Made by a program: the position numbers and the translations under genes
Assembly (NCBI RefSeq): GCF_006345825.1
Contig: NZ_VCIX01000087.1
Span: 248,202 to 312,201 of the forward strand
Source: Paenibacillus paridis
Lineage (GTDB): Bacteria > Bacillota > Bacilli > Paenibacillales > Paenibacillaceae
Reading direction: 5' to 3'
DNA length: 64,000 nucleotides
Notes under the pieces: model-generated
What the model was told of the DNA's origin: nothing
Seen by the model: only the letters and a program-made list of their open reading frames with translations
The model's database searches: none
Part shown: in pieces, positions 51,940 through 59,221 of the stretch
How the letters are laid out: each line of letters opens with the position of its first letter
Numbering within the stretch: position 1 is the stretch's first letter

Positions 51940-53258
51940 TTTCCACCTCCCCCTAGCGTCGTGATTTTGGTTTTGTCCTCGATCGCTCCGGTCGCATAAC
52001 GCGTATCGTAAATAAAGGAGGCATGCTCCAGCACGAATGCTAGCGGGAGGCTGGAATGATGAGTAGCAATAATGAAGCAATCGGCTGCCTTCAGCGTCGC
52101 TTCGCTCAATTCTGTACTTATCAGCTGCTGCTCTCCCACGAGCAGCGACGGGACATAAGGATCATGGTAGGTCACAGCAGCGCCTTCGCGCTGAAGCAAA
52201 TGAAGGAGCTCAATCGATGCCGATTCTCTGCAATCGGCGATATCCGGCTTATACGCCGCACCGTAAACGAATATTCGGAGATCCGAAAGCGGCTTCGGCG
52301 CAAAATGAAGCTTCAACTGCTGTACGATATACAAGGGCATTCGATGATTAATTGCATTAGACAGCCTTATAAAATCGGATTGGATGCCCAATTGGTTTAT
52401 TTTCCACTCCAAATAGGAAGGGTCTACAGGGATACAATGTCCTCCGATGCCCGGTCCCGGATAAAAAGCTTTATAGCCGAAAGGTTTGGTGCTTGCTGCC
52501 TCTATAATTTCCCACACGTTCAGCTCCAAAACATCGCAGATCATCGCCATTTCATAAATAAATGAAATATTGATAAGCCGATAAGCATTCTCCAATATTT
52601 TAGTCATTTCCGCCGTTTCAGTAGAAGAGACGGGATGGACCGTAGCAAACAGCTGCTTGTATAACTCTACAACGCGCTGCAAGCATCTCGCAGTGACCCC
52701 GCTAACCACCTTTGGAATATCCTGCACCGAATAATGCTGGTTGCCAGGATCTACCCGCTCCGGCGAGTATGCGAGATGGAAGCCCTCTCCAACTGCTAAG
52801 CCGGACTGGAGCAGCAGCGGCAGCAACACCTCCTTGGTTGTGCCCGGGTACGTGGAGCTCTCCAGAATGACAAGCTGCTCCTCCTTCAATCTTGTGCTTA
52901 TTTCGGCGGCTGCTTGCGTCAAGCAGCTCAAATCAGGCTCTCCCGAAGCGGTCAGCGGCGTCGGAACACAAATAACGATGGCCTCCGCCGCTTGTAACAT
53001 GCCATAATCGGCTAATGGAACAAAGAGCTGCTTTTCTAAGGCCAATTGCACCGCCTCGTCATCAATATCGGTTATATAGCTTTTTCCCTGCTTCAGCCTT
53101 TCTATTTTTTGCACATCCAAATCAATGCCCATCACTTGAAAACCTCGTTGCACGAAAAGCAAGGCTAGCGGAAGGCCGACATAGCCCAATCCTACAACAG
53201 CTACTGTTCGCTGCTTGCCTCGATTGCTTATTCTATTGCGGCTGCCTGTATCGTTCAT
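51936..53258 (-). CDS. UDP-sugar 6-dehydrogenase (UDP-GlcNAc/UDP-glucose dehydrogenase family)
   Basis: A 440-residue enzyme. VAVVGLGYVGLPLALLFVQRG is the NAD-binding motif, ILESSTYPGTTKEVLLPLL and HLAYSPERVDPGN follow, the catalytic Cys lies in GPGIGGHCIPVDPSYLEW, and VYGAAYKPDIADCRESAS is the UDP-binding C-terminal part. The SPERVDPG pattern favours the WbpA/TviB (UDP-N-acetylhexosamine) branch over plain UDP-glucose dehydrogenase, but this is not certain. It produces a UDP-uronic acid. A strong sigma-K promoter lies 46-72 bases upstream. Confidence 0.92.
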   Translation of the reverse strand: MNDTGSRNRISNRGKQRTVAVVGLGYVGLPLALLFVQRGFQVMGIDLDVQKIERLKQGKSYITDIDDEAVQLALEKQLFVPLADYGMLQAAEAIVICVPTPLTASGEPDLSCLTQAAAEISTRLKEEQLVILESSTYPGTTKEVLLPLLLQSGLAVGEGFHLAYSPERVDPGNQHYSVQDIPKVVSGVTARCLQRVVELYKQLFATVHPVSSTETAEMTKILENAYRLINISFIYEMAMICDVLELNVWEIIEAASTKPFGYKAFYPGPGIGGHCIPVDPSYLEWKINQLGIQSDFIRLSNAINHRMPLYIVQQLKLHFAPKPLSDLRIFVYGAAYKPDIADCRESASIELLHLLQREGAAVTYHDPYVPSLLVGEQQLISTELSEATLKAADCFIIATHHSSLPLAFVLEHASFIYDTRYATGAIEDKTKITTLGGGGK

Positions 53259-53303
53259 ATGCTAATCTCTCGCCTTCTCTCTAGTAAAATAGATTCGTTC
53301 AGA

Positions 53304-53330
53304 TAGTATATGAGAGAATCTATTAATCGT
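53304..53330 (-). promoter_or_regulatory. Sigma-K promoter of the UDP-sugar dehydrogenase operon
   Basis: Minus-strand AC, 16 bases, CATATACTA: complete match to the -10 CATAnnnTA and a correctly spaced -35 AC. Confidence 0.68.
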
Positions 53331-53420
53331 TTGGACCCTTTACTAGAAATTATGAGGAGAGGATTGCAGCCCAATTTGCCGCTCCCCTTGCATTCGCCTT
53401 ATTCCCAGAGCGGTCTCCTG

Positions 53421-53429
53421 CATAGGATA
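53421..53429 (+). promoter_or_regulatory. Sigma-K-type -10 before GT4 gene
   Basis: CATAGGATA, preceded by G as in the extended consensus, 45 bases before the ATG. No -35 AC at the usual distance. The same nine bases occur before the gene at 59.2 kb. Confidence 0.5.
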
Positions 53430-53473
53430 ATGGTGATCTGACAGAAAGCAAATGATTCGAAAGTGGTGAATAC

Positions 53474-54550
53474 ATGGCCAGAAAACACCGCCGATCCCGC
53501 AGCCGTTTCGATGTCATTATGATGTCTGATTTCCGCTTGCCCGGAGGCACAACCTCATCCAATATCGAAGAAATGAAAGCTCAAAAAAAGGCAGGCCTCA
53601 CGACGGGCTTATACCAAATGTCTGGACATCCAAACAGCAAAGCCAAACGGCTTAATCCTAAAATCAGGCGTATGATTGACGGCACCCGCATCCGCTTGCT
53701 GCGTCCGGCAGCCAGAGCCTCCTGCAAGACGCTCATTATCCGGCACCCCCGCATCCTTCATGTACGAAGGCGCCTGAAACCAAGGATCAGCGCACAGAAC
53801 ATTCATATCATTATCAATCAGACGCCCAAAAAAGATTACGGGGGCAATGGCCAAACCGTCTACCGTATCGGACGCTGCCAGCGCAGAGTCAGGCAGTACT
53901 TCGGCAAATCCGGCATCTGGCATCCAATCGGGCCACAGGTAAGGAAGACGCTTCAGCAGTATCACGCCCAGGACCTGAGAAACATTCGCTTGGCTGCAGA
54001 GGATTGGGTAAACATTATCAATACTAGAGAATGGAAAAGAAAAAGCCGTCCAGCCAAAAATGGCGTCATCCGCATCGGTAGGCATTCCAGAGACGCTTAT
54101 GTAAAATGGCCCTCCAATCGAAATGACCTGTTAGCGATCTATCCGTCCTCCTCAAAATATGAGATCCATGTTCTCGGAGGTGCCCGCACGCCAAGAAAAA
54201 TACTCGGGAAGCTTCCTAGCAACTGGCATGTTCAGCCCTTTGGCGCCCGCGCTCCAAAATTCTTTCTGGCCAAACTTGACGTTTTCGTCTACTTTACGCA
54301 TCCGGATTGCGTCGAAGCATTTGGCAGAGTCATTTTCGAAGCGATGGCCGCTGAAGTTCCCGTCATCCTCCCGCCAAGCTACAAGGAGCTGTTTGGCGAA
54401 GCGGCCATCTATGCAAAACCGGCCGAAGTACAGCAAAAGATCGAAGCTCTCATGGCAGACTCTAATTATTACGAGCAGCAAGTGGCGCGGGCTACCCGCT
54501 ACGTGGAAACTCATTTTGGTTATACGAAACACAGAGCCAGATTAAAATAA
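53474..54550 (+). CDS. GT4-like glycosyltransferase with basic N-terminus
   Basis: A 358-residue GT-B protein. It opens with ARKHRRSRSRFDVIMMSDFRLPGGTTSSNIEEMKAQ in residues 2-37: a short basic stretch, then the acceptor-side GG loop. The C-terminal half has IRIGRHSRDAYVKWP, HVLGGARTPRKIL, and DVFVYFTHPDCVEAFGRVIFE, the E(x7)E-type donor site (E..GRVIFEAMA). The protein is unusually rich in Arg and Lys throughout. The ATG is preceded by AAAGTGGTGA. It has its own sigma-K-type -10 and ends at a bidirectional hairpin, so it is a single-gene unit, divergent from the UDP-sugar dehydrogenase operon. Confidence 0.85.
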   Translation: MARKHRRSRSRFDVIMMSDFRLPGGTTSSNIEEMKAQKKAGLTTGLYQMSGHPNSKAKRLNPKIRRMIDGTRIRLLRPAARASCKTLIIRHPRILHVRRRLKPRISAQNIHIIINQTPKKDYGGNGQTVYRIGRCQRRVRQYFGKSGIWHPIGPQVRKTLQQYHAQDLRNIRLAAEDWVNIINTREWKRKSRPAKNGVIRIGRHSRDAYVKWPSNRNDLLAIYPSSSKYEIHVLGGARTPRKILGKLPSNWHVQPFGARAPKFFLAKLDVFVYFTHPDCVEAFGRVIFEAMAAEVPVILPPSYKELFGEAAIYAKPAEVQQKIEALMADSNYYEQQVARATRYVETHFGYTKHRARLK

Positions 54551-54591
54551 ATACAAACATGCACCTGCTCAGGCGAGGTGCATGTTTGTAT
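54551..54591. terminator. Bidirectional terminator between convergent glycosyltransferase genes
   Basis: A 16-bp perfect stem ATACAAACATGCACCT / AGGTGCATGTTTGTAT. On the minus strand TTATTTTAAT follows; on the plus strand the T-run is weak. Confidence 0.85.
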
Positions 54592-54612
54592 GGTTCCTTA
54601 TTTGAGTTACAG

Positions 54613-55761
54613 CTAGGAGCGGCTGCGCTTTTTGCGAGTTGAGCTTATTTTTTTGCGGGCTATTCTTCTTTTTTTCGCGCGTATGCCTCGATTTGACTTT
54701 GAAGCGATCCTTTGGCCAGGTTCGGGAGCGTGTTGCTCCCTTTCCTCTACCGGCTCATCGGCATGGAAAAAGATATTCGATAACTCAAACGGAGATTCGA
54801 TCTCGGGATTGTCAAAATAATGGAGGCGAAACATTTCCTTGGCTTGATCCGTGATGGCTTCTCCGCTAGTGTAGCTGCCATAGCTCCAAGGCGTATGGTG
54901 AAGCCCGCTGCTCCCTAGCTTTTCCACTTCTATACGATATTCATAAAATAAATCACCGTACATTTGGCCTTTATCCGAATCAATCCAGGTGGCGGCGAGC
55001 TCGAAACCATGTGAGAAATCGAGAGACCGTAACGGACGATCATCAATAAAGTAGGCTTGATCAGCTCCTTGCCGAATATTCCACCGCTCCATCATATTCC
55101 CGGAGCCTACGACATATCCAGGATGACGCAGTGCATAAACATCTTCAAAGAGCGAGTGGGCAAGATCAAGCCACGGCTGGTCGGCATAGCTGACTTGGTT
55201 TGTTTCCAGATAGCAGCCCCGTTCGCTCAGCTTGCTCCATGCAGCTATATAACGTTCTGCGACTGGATGTCTGCCAAAAGCGATCAGCCCGGGATGATAG
55301 ATGCCGCTCTTCCGAAAGCCGGCCAAATCATCCATATTTAGTGAATTGGGATCAATGACCTGCCCTGTCAAAACAATAGGATGGTCCTGTGCAGCAGCGG
55401 TGAGCTCGTCAAGCGGAGACACAACCATAGTTTCCGCATCCATATAAACAATCAAATTCTCAGCTTTATAACGGGTATACATATATTGCACCAGCAGAGC
55501 CCTGCAGGCACGTAAAGCTTCTTGAAGCTTATATTGGAAAAAAACTTTATGCATATCGGAAATTTTGCCAGTGTCGCGCATTAAAACCACTTCATCGAAA
55601 TAAGGGCACTGGCTCGCAGCACTTGGCATTTCTTGTTCCATAATCCCGCATACAACCTTGCTGCCGGGCATATGCCTCTTGATCGATTCAGCCAATCTCA
55701 TTGCTCTCGGCAAATGACTGGCGCTTGAAACCGTTCCGACAACCATGCGGCTTCTCACCAT
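54613..55761 (-). CDS. Glycosyltransferase (GT8-like) with polybasic C-terminal tail
   Basis: A 382-residue protein. The GT-A domain shows VVGTVSSASHLPRAMRLAESI, YKAENLIVYMDAETMVVSPLDEL (DxE in place of DxD), KSGIYHPGLIAFGRHPVAERYI and ADQPWLDLAHSLFEDV, which suggest the nucleotide-diphospho-sugar transferase or GT8-like fold. The last 35 residues are polybasic (SNRGIRAKKRRIARKKIS, then RKKRSRS), mirroring the tail of the enzyme at 31.2 kb. Single-gene unit with a sigma-K-type -10 upstream and a hairpin terminator. Donor and acceptor unknown. Confidence 0.8.
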   Translation of the reverse strand: MVRSRMVVGTVSSASHLPRAMRLAESIKRHMPGSKVVCGIMEQEMPSAASQCPYFDEVVLMRDTGKISDMHKVFFQYKLQEALRACRALLVQYMYTRYKAENLIVYMDAETMVVSPLDELTAAAQDHPIVLTGQVIDPNSLNMDDLAGFRKSGIYHPGLIAFGRHPVAERYIAAWSKLSERGCYLETNQVSYADQPWLDLAHSLFEDVYALRHPGYVVGSGNMMERWNIRQGADQAYFIDDRPLRSLDFSHGFELAATWIDSDKGQMYGDLFYEYRIEVEKLGSSGLHHTPWSYGSYTSGEAITDQAKEMFRLHYFDNPEIESPFELSNIFFHADEPVEEREQHAPEPGQRIASKSNRGIRAKKRRIARKKISSTRKKRSRS

Positions 55762-55821
55762 CGATCAGTATATAGTAGTCGATTGCCATTCATAGCGGTT
55801 AGACCATCTCCTCTCCTGTCA

Positions 55822-55830
55822 TATACTATG
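55822..55830 (-). promoter_or_regulatory. Sigma-K-type -10 before the GT8-like gene
   Basis: Minus-strand CATAGTATA, identical to the gerE -10, about 60 bases before the start. The -35 AC is not at the usual spacing. Confidence 0.5.
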
Positions 55831-55911
55831 ATTGCCTGGTTTCATAGGAAACCCTAGTATCTGTCTATTTATATGTATCTATGCAATCAGAGATAAACAT
55901 TAGTAGATAAA

Positions 55912-55942
55912 CGAGCCTAGGGACACATGTCACCTAGGCTCG
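55912..55942. terminator. Terminator after the YhcN-like gene
   Basis: A 10-bp perfect stem CGAGCCTAGG / CCTAGGCTCG, 24 bases past the stop. The minus strand continues TTTATCTA and the plus strand TTTTCATAAT. Confidence 0.8.
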
Positions 55943-55966
55943 TTTTCATAATAGGATCAACTCATT

Positions 55967-56692
55967 CTAATCATAAATCATTCTTGTATCCTTGATGCTT
56001 CTGCCTTCCATATTATCTTCGCCCGATTGGGCCGGAAAGATCCGCTCGGTCATTGCATTGAACTCGGCAATAAAGCCTTGAATCGGATGCCCAAGCTTTA
56101 CATCATTCATATAGGCATTCATACGTCCGACAAAATCAGGATTCGCGGATACATAAACATGCTCGACTCCTGGCTTTAAATGACGCACCTCATTTGCAAT
56201 TTCATCCTTCATTTCGCTGGTAAGCATGTGCTGTCCCGTCGATAAGCTGCTCATTCGCCTACTGGTTGCAGTACCTTCCTTGCCCATATAACCGCTGTTG
56301 GTCCTGCTCATCATTCGTGCGTCGAGCTTAGGCTCATCCTCATCCAAAGAAACGGCAACATAAGCATTATGGTCCGTCAGCATGACATAGGATGACTTTA
56401 CTGAATGCAAATCCGTAATTTGCTTGGCTATGCTCTCGCTCATTTCCATCCGGTAATTTTTGTGTGAGCCAATGACATTATTATTGTTCAATCGACGACC
56501 ATTAATCCGGTTCTGCTCGTTCATTTGATCATCCGCAAATCGTTTATCTTTTAATAAATTGCCATTCGCGTCATATCGTATGCTGTTTGAACGGATGTCT
56601 TTATTCCCAAGCTCCCCGTGATTTTCCATGCAGCCTGCCAGCAATGTGCTTAGCAAAATACCAGCAGACAAAGTTGCGATCTGTTTGCGCAT
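55967..56692 (-). CDS. YhcN/YlaJ-family sporulation lipoprotein
   Basis: A 241-residue lipoprotein with signal peptide and lipobox LLAGC (Cys 21). The mature part has the YhcN/YlaJ features: SIAKQITDLHSVKSSYVMLTDHNAYVAVSLD in residues about 88-118 and VRHLKPGVEHVYVSANPDFVGRM near the C-terminus. Members of this family are found in spores of Bacilli and are linked to germination or outgrowth; the precise role is unknown. GGAGGG lies 6 bases before the ATG. It is divergent from fabH. Confidence 0.87.
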   Translation of the reverse strand: MRKQIATLSAGILLSTLLAGCMENHGELGNKDIRSNSIRYDANGNLLKDKRFADDQMNEQNRINGRRLNNNNVIGSHKNYRMEMSESIAKQITDLHSVKSSYVMLTDHNAYVAVSLDEDEPKLDARMMSRTNSGYMGKEGTATSRRMSSLSTGQHMLTSEMKDEIANEVRHLKPGVEHVYVSANPDFVGRMNAYMNDVKLGHPIQGFIAEFNAMTERIFPAQSGEDNMEGRSIKDTRMIYD

Positions 56693-56775
56693 TTAGCTAC
56701 CCTCCAACCTTATCATATCGTAGGCTTCGGACCCTTACTTAGCGTTTGCGTTTTGGCGTTTTGCTATTCACCGGA

Positions 56776-56804
56776 TTGACAAAGACAGTGGTTTGAAGTA
56801 AATT
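56776..56804 (+). promoter_or_regulatory. Sigma-A promoter of the fabH-like gene
   Basis: TTGACA, 17 bases, TAAATT. The -10 runs directly into the FapR-like operator. Confidence 0.75.
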
Positions 56805-56832
56805 GGTATCAGATACTAGTACTTGGTACTAA
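56803..56832 (+). promoter_or_regulatory. Two overlapping FapR-type operators
   Basis: TTGGTATCAGATACTAG and CTAGTACTTGGTACTAA share CTAG and both resemble the FapR palindrome (TTAGTACC...GGTACTAA). They cover the expected transcription start, so binding of FapR would block the promoter and malonyl-CoA would relieve it. Confidence 0.7.
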
Positions 56833-56854
56833 TAACGAGAGGAAGTGTGCTGCG

Positions 56855-57874
56855 ATGAACGAAAGAAGGATGAGCACGATGCAATCCAATGCTGTCATTA
56901 CTGCAATTGGCACTTATGTTCCTGAGCGTATATTAACCAATTCGGATTTGGAGAAGCTGGTGGATACCAATGACGAATGGATCGTTCAGCGAACAGGAAT
57001 CAAGGAACGCCATATCGCATCAGATGAGCAATTCACAAGCGACCTCTGCTTCGCAGCTGTTCAGAATATGATCGATCGTTACGAGGTAAGCGTGGCGGAT
57101 GTGGATTACATTATAGTGGCCACTTCTACGCCTGATTCAGTATTTCCGAGCGTAGCTTCGCAGGTTCAGGCTCATTTCGGTATTCCTAGCACTGGCTCGA
57201 CGGACATTCAGGCTGCCTGTGCCGGATTTGCCGCAGCCATTCAGCTAGCGAACGGATTGCTTCTATCAGGTGTGCATCGTAAAATATTGGTTATTGGCGC
57301 TGAAACCTTGTCCAAAATTACCGATTATACGGACCGCACGACCTGCATTTTATTTGGTGACGGGGCAGGCGCTTTCCTAATGGAAACCTCCGAGGGCATC
57401 GGCGACATTACTGCCGCATATTCCAAAACCGATGGCACTCGGGGCCACCTGCTGTATCGCAGCAGCTTAGCATCCGCTATCAGCGGACATCCTATACAAA
57501 CAAACGGACTTATCGTGCAAAATGGCCGGGAAGTTTACCGCTGGGCAGTAAGCCACGTCGCCGAGGGCGTGCAGCAATTGTTAGAAAACAGCGGCTTGCT
57601 TCCGGAGCAAATCGACTGGTTTATCCCGCACAGCGCTAATATGCGGATCATTGAATCGCTCTGCGAGAGAACCGGATTCGCCATGGAGCAAACCTTGTCC
57701 AGCATTCAGCTGTATGGCAACACCTCTGCTGCATCCATTCCGCTGGCCATTGATGAAGCAGTTAGAGCAGGCCGAGTCTCACCAGGACAGCTCTTGCTGC
57801 TTTACGGCTTCGGAGGCGGCCTTACTCAGGCTGGTGTCATCCTACGTTGGTCTTTGCCAGCCAATCGCCAATAA
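56855..57874 (+). CDS. fabH: Beta-ketoacyl-ACP synthase III (FabH)
   Basis: A 339-residue condensing enzyme that starts fatty-acid synthesis from acyl-CoA and malonyl-ACP. The triad is intact: Cys in DIQAACAGFAAAIQLANG, His in DWFIPHSANMRIIE and Asn in YGNTSAASIPLAI. TNDEWIVQRTGIKERHIA is the FabH signature. The ATG at 56855 has GAGAGGAAG upstream; an ATG at 56879 with AAGAAGGA is an alternative. No acpP, fabD or fabF gene adjoins it, so it is probably a second FabH of FabHB type. The operator upstream marks it as a lipid-homeostasis gene, out of theme with the spore island around it. Confidence 0.94.
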   Translation: MNERRMSTMQSNAVITAIGTYVPERILTNSDLEKLVDTNDEWIVQRTGIKERHIASDEQFTSDLCFAAVQNMIDRYEVSVADVDYIIVATSTPDSVFPSVASQVQAHFGIPSTGSTDIQAACAGFAAAIQLANGLLLSGVHRKILVIGAETLSKITDYTDRTTCILFGDGAGAFLMETSEGIGDITAAYSKTDGTRGHLLYRSSLASAISGHPIQTNGLIVQNGREVYRWAVSHVAEGVQQLLENSGLLPEQIDWFIPHSANMRIIESLCERTGFAMEQTLSSIQLYGNTSAASIPLAIDEAVRAGRVSPGQLLLLYGFGGGLTQAGVILRWSLPANRQ

Positions 57875-57903
57875 GCCCTATATCCAATCATTTTGCTCCG
57901 CTA

Positions 57904-57940
57904 GGAGCCGCTGGCTGACAAAGGGCTCTATGTTTTTTTC
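57904..57940 (+). terminator. Terminator after fabH
   Basis: A short GAGCC / GGCTC stem with a 14-base loop followed by TGTTTTTTTC. Confidence 0.6.
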
Positions 57941-57942
57941 AT

Positions 57943-58149
57943 TTAAGGTTTATTCTCATACGCAGCTTGATGCCCATCCTCGAAGCCCTTGGCAAAGCCC
58001 GTATTATACCCGTCATTAAAGGTTTGACCAAGCTCGGCCTGCTCGTTTTCTTTCTGGGTCAGACGCTTTCTGTGCATCGGTTTCCGGCGCAGAAGCGTCT
58101 TTTTTGCCGTTGCGCCTCTTCGGCCGGCTCGCTTACGCGACCCTTTCAT
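57943..58149 (-). CDS. Small tag-only protein: polybasic stretch plus GxxxG-aromatic helix
   Basis: A 68-residue protein from the ATG at 58147-58149 (AGGGG 5 bases upstream); a longer frame of 85 residues starts at 58200 inside the previous gene. Residues 1-33 are polybasic (KGSRKRAGRRGATAKK, RRKPMHRKR). Residues 46-64 read DGYNTGFAKGFEDGHQAAY, closely matching residues 64-82 of the GT6 protein. It therefore consists of nothing but the module seen at the N-terminus of five glycosyltransferases in this island. Last gene of the 57.9-60.6 kb operon. Suggested role: a scaffold, competitor or docking partner at the spore surface; this is inference. Confidence 0.75.
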   Translation of the reverse strand: MKGSRKRAGRRGATAKKTLLRRKPMHRKRLTQKENEQAELGQTFNDGYNTGFAKGFEDGHQAAYENKP

Positions 58150-58180
58150 TTGTTCCCCTGCACCGGTGCCGTTTTTTTTC

Positions 58181-58495
58181 CTATTGCTCAGCAGCTGCAT
58201 CTCCTCCTACCCTCTGGTTACTGTATATCGTTAGCTTCGGCTGAAGCCAAGGATGCGAAGGCTTTCCTTTGTATCTGACACGCCTGCGCCAGTAAAGACA
58301 CGTCGCCGCTTCAGCGATCGTTTCCTGCATAGCGGTAAGGGAACTTACGTTGTCTCGCAGCAGCCTCGCTCCTTCAGAAGAACAATCAACGACATCGGCA
58401 ACACTCTCCAGAATGCGTGCCAGTGCCTGCTGGCTTCTTGCGAGCGAAGCTAATATGGCTATTTTAGCCTCTCGTTCCGTAATCCTGCTGTCCAT
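58181..58495 (-). CDS. Small helical protein of unknown function (C)
   Basis: A 104-residue protein. The first 70 residues are predicted helical (EREAKIAILASLARSQQALA, RILESVADVV), followed by a basic stretch (YWRRRVRYKGKPSHP) and a polar tail. Its ATG overlaps the preceding stop by one base (TGATG), so it is translationally coupled. It resembles its two upstream neighbours in size and helix pattern (repeated Ala/Ile with ARILE or RVLEAE segments). No family recognised. Confidence 0.7.
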   Translation of the reverse strand: MDSRITEREAKIAILASLARSQQALARILESVADVVDCSSEGARLLRDNVSSLTAMQETIAEAATCLYWRRRVRYKGKPSHPWLQPKLTIYSNQRVGGDAAAEQ

Positions 58496-58839
58496 CAGTT
58501 TTTGTCACCTAAGGAGAAGCCTTTGCCGAGCGTTGGCAGCGAATCCCCAAAGTTCTCCGATTCATCATCCTCTTGCTGAAGCACAGCCTTCATAATCGAC
58601 ACAATGCCTTGATTCAGTTTGGAAATGCCGTCAATAACCTCGATGACCTGATCATGCATTTGAAGCGATTGCCCAAGCTGCGCCTCCTGCGTATTAAAGC
58701 TGTGGCTGTGTACATGATTGCAAATCCAGCCTCTCATTTTCTCGGCCTCCGCTGCTTTCGCTTCTAGCATGACTGCAATATTCCATTGCATATTCGCTGT
58801 CGAGCTGAGCATACGCATATACGCTTGTTCGCGATTCAT
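58495..58839 (-). CDS. Small helical protein of unknown function (B)
   Basis: A 114-residue protein with an extended helical N-terminus (NREQAYMRMLSSTANMQWNI, AVMLEAKAAEAEKM) and a second helix (MHDQVIEVIDGISKLNQGIV). Acidic C-terminus. AAGGAGG lies 12 bases before the ATG. It has two conserved-looking features also in neighbour A: a His-rich turn and a helix of the form IxxIxxIxxxNQ. Not recognised; structural coat component or chaperone are both possible. Confidence 0.7.
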   Translation of the reverse strand: MNREQAYMRMLSSTANMQWNIAVMLEAKAAEAEKMRGWICNHVHSHSFNTQEAQLGQSLQMHDQVIEVIDGISKLNQGIVSIMKAVLQQEDDESENFGDSLPTLGKGFSLGDKN

Positions 58840-58866
58840 TGCCAGCCAAGCCTCCTTAGTAGAACA

Positions 58867-59157
58867 TCATTCTTCTGCATCGGCTTCCCTTAACTCCCTA
58901 ACGACATAAGTGAGTTGAGAAGCTATTGTTTCTTGGAAATCGGCAATGCTATTTAGATAAGCAATGATATTTTGTCCCACTGCCTGTGTATTTTCCATAA
59001 GGCCGGACACGCCTCCGAAGCTCGGGTGCTCATCCGGCAGCGCCAGCACAATTTCGGACAAGCGGACCGCGACATGGCGCTCTGCCTCCAGCACACGCGC
59101 CATCTGCTCATTGGCATGGGACATATGCTGTATAATTTCAGTTATCATATTTTGCAC
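58867..59157 (-). CDS. Small helical protein of unknown function (A)
   Basis: A 96-residue protein with a GTG start and AGGGGAAG 7 bases upstream (an ATG lies three codons in). It is nearly all helix: MITEIIQHMSHANEQMARVL, EAERHVAVRLSEIVLAL, then AVGQNIIAYLNSIADFQETI. Together with B and C it forms a row of three small helical proteins between the pseudo-glycosyltransferase and the tag-only protein. No family recognised. Confidence 0.7.
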   Translation of the reverse strand: MQNMITEIIQHMSHANEQMARVLEAERHVAVRLSEIVLALPDEHPSFGGVSGLMENTQAVGQNIIAYLNSIADFQETIASQLTYVVRELREADAEE

Positions 59158-59221
59158 GGCACTCTTCCCCTTTGCTCCTATAGCATATGCGCCTTATCCA
59201 GTGATGGTACTCAAATAAAGG

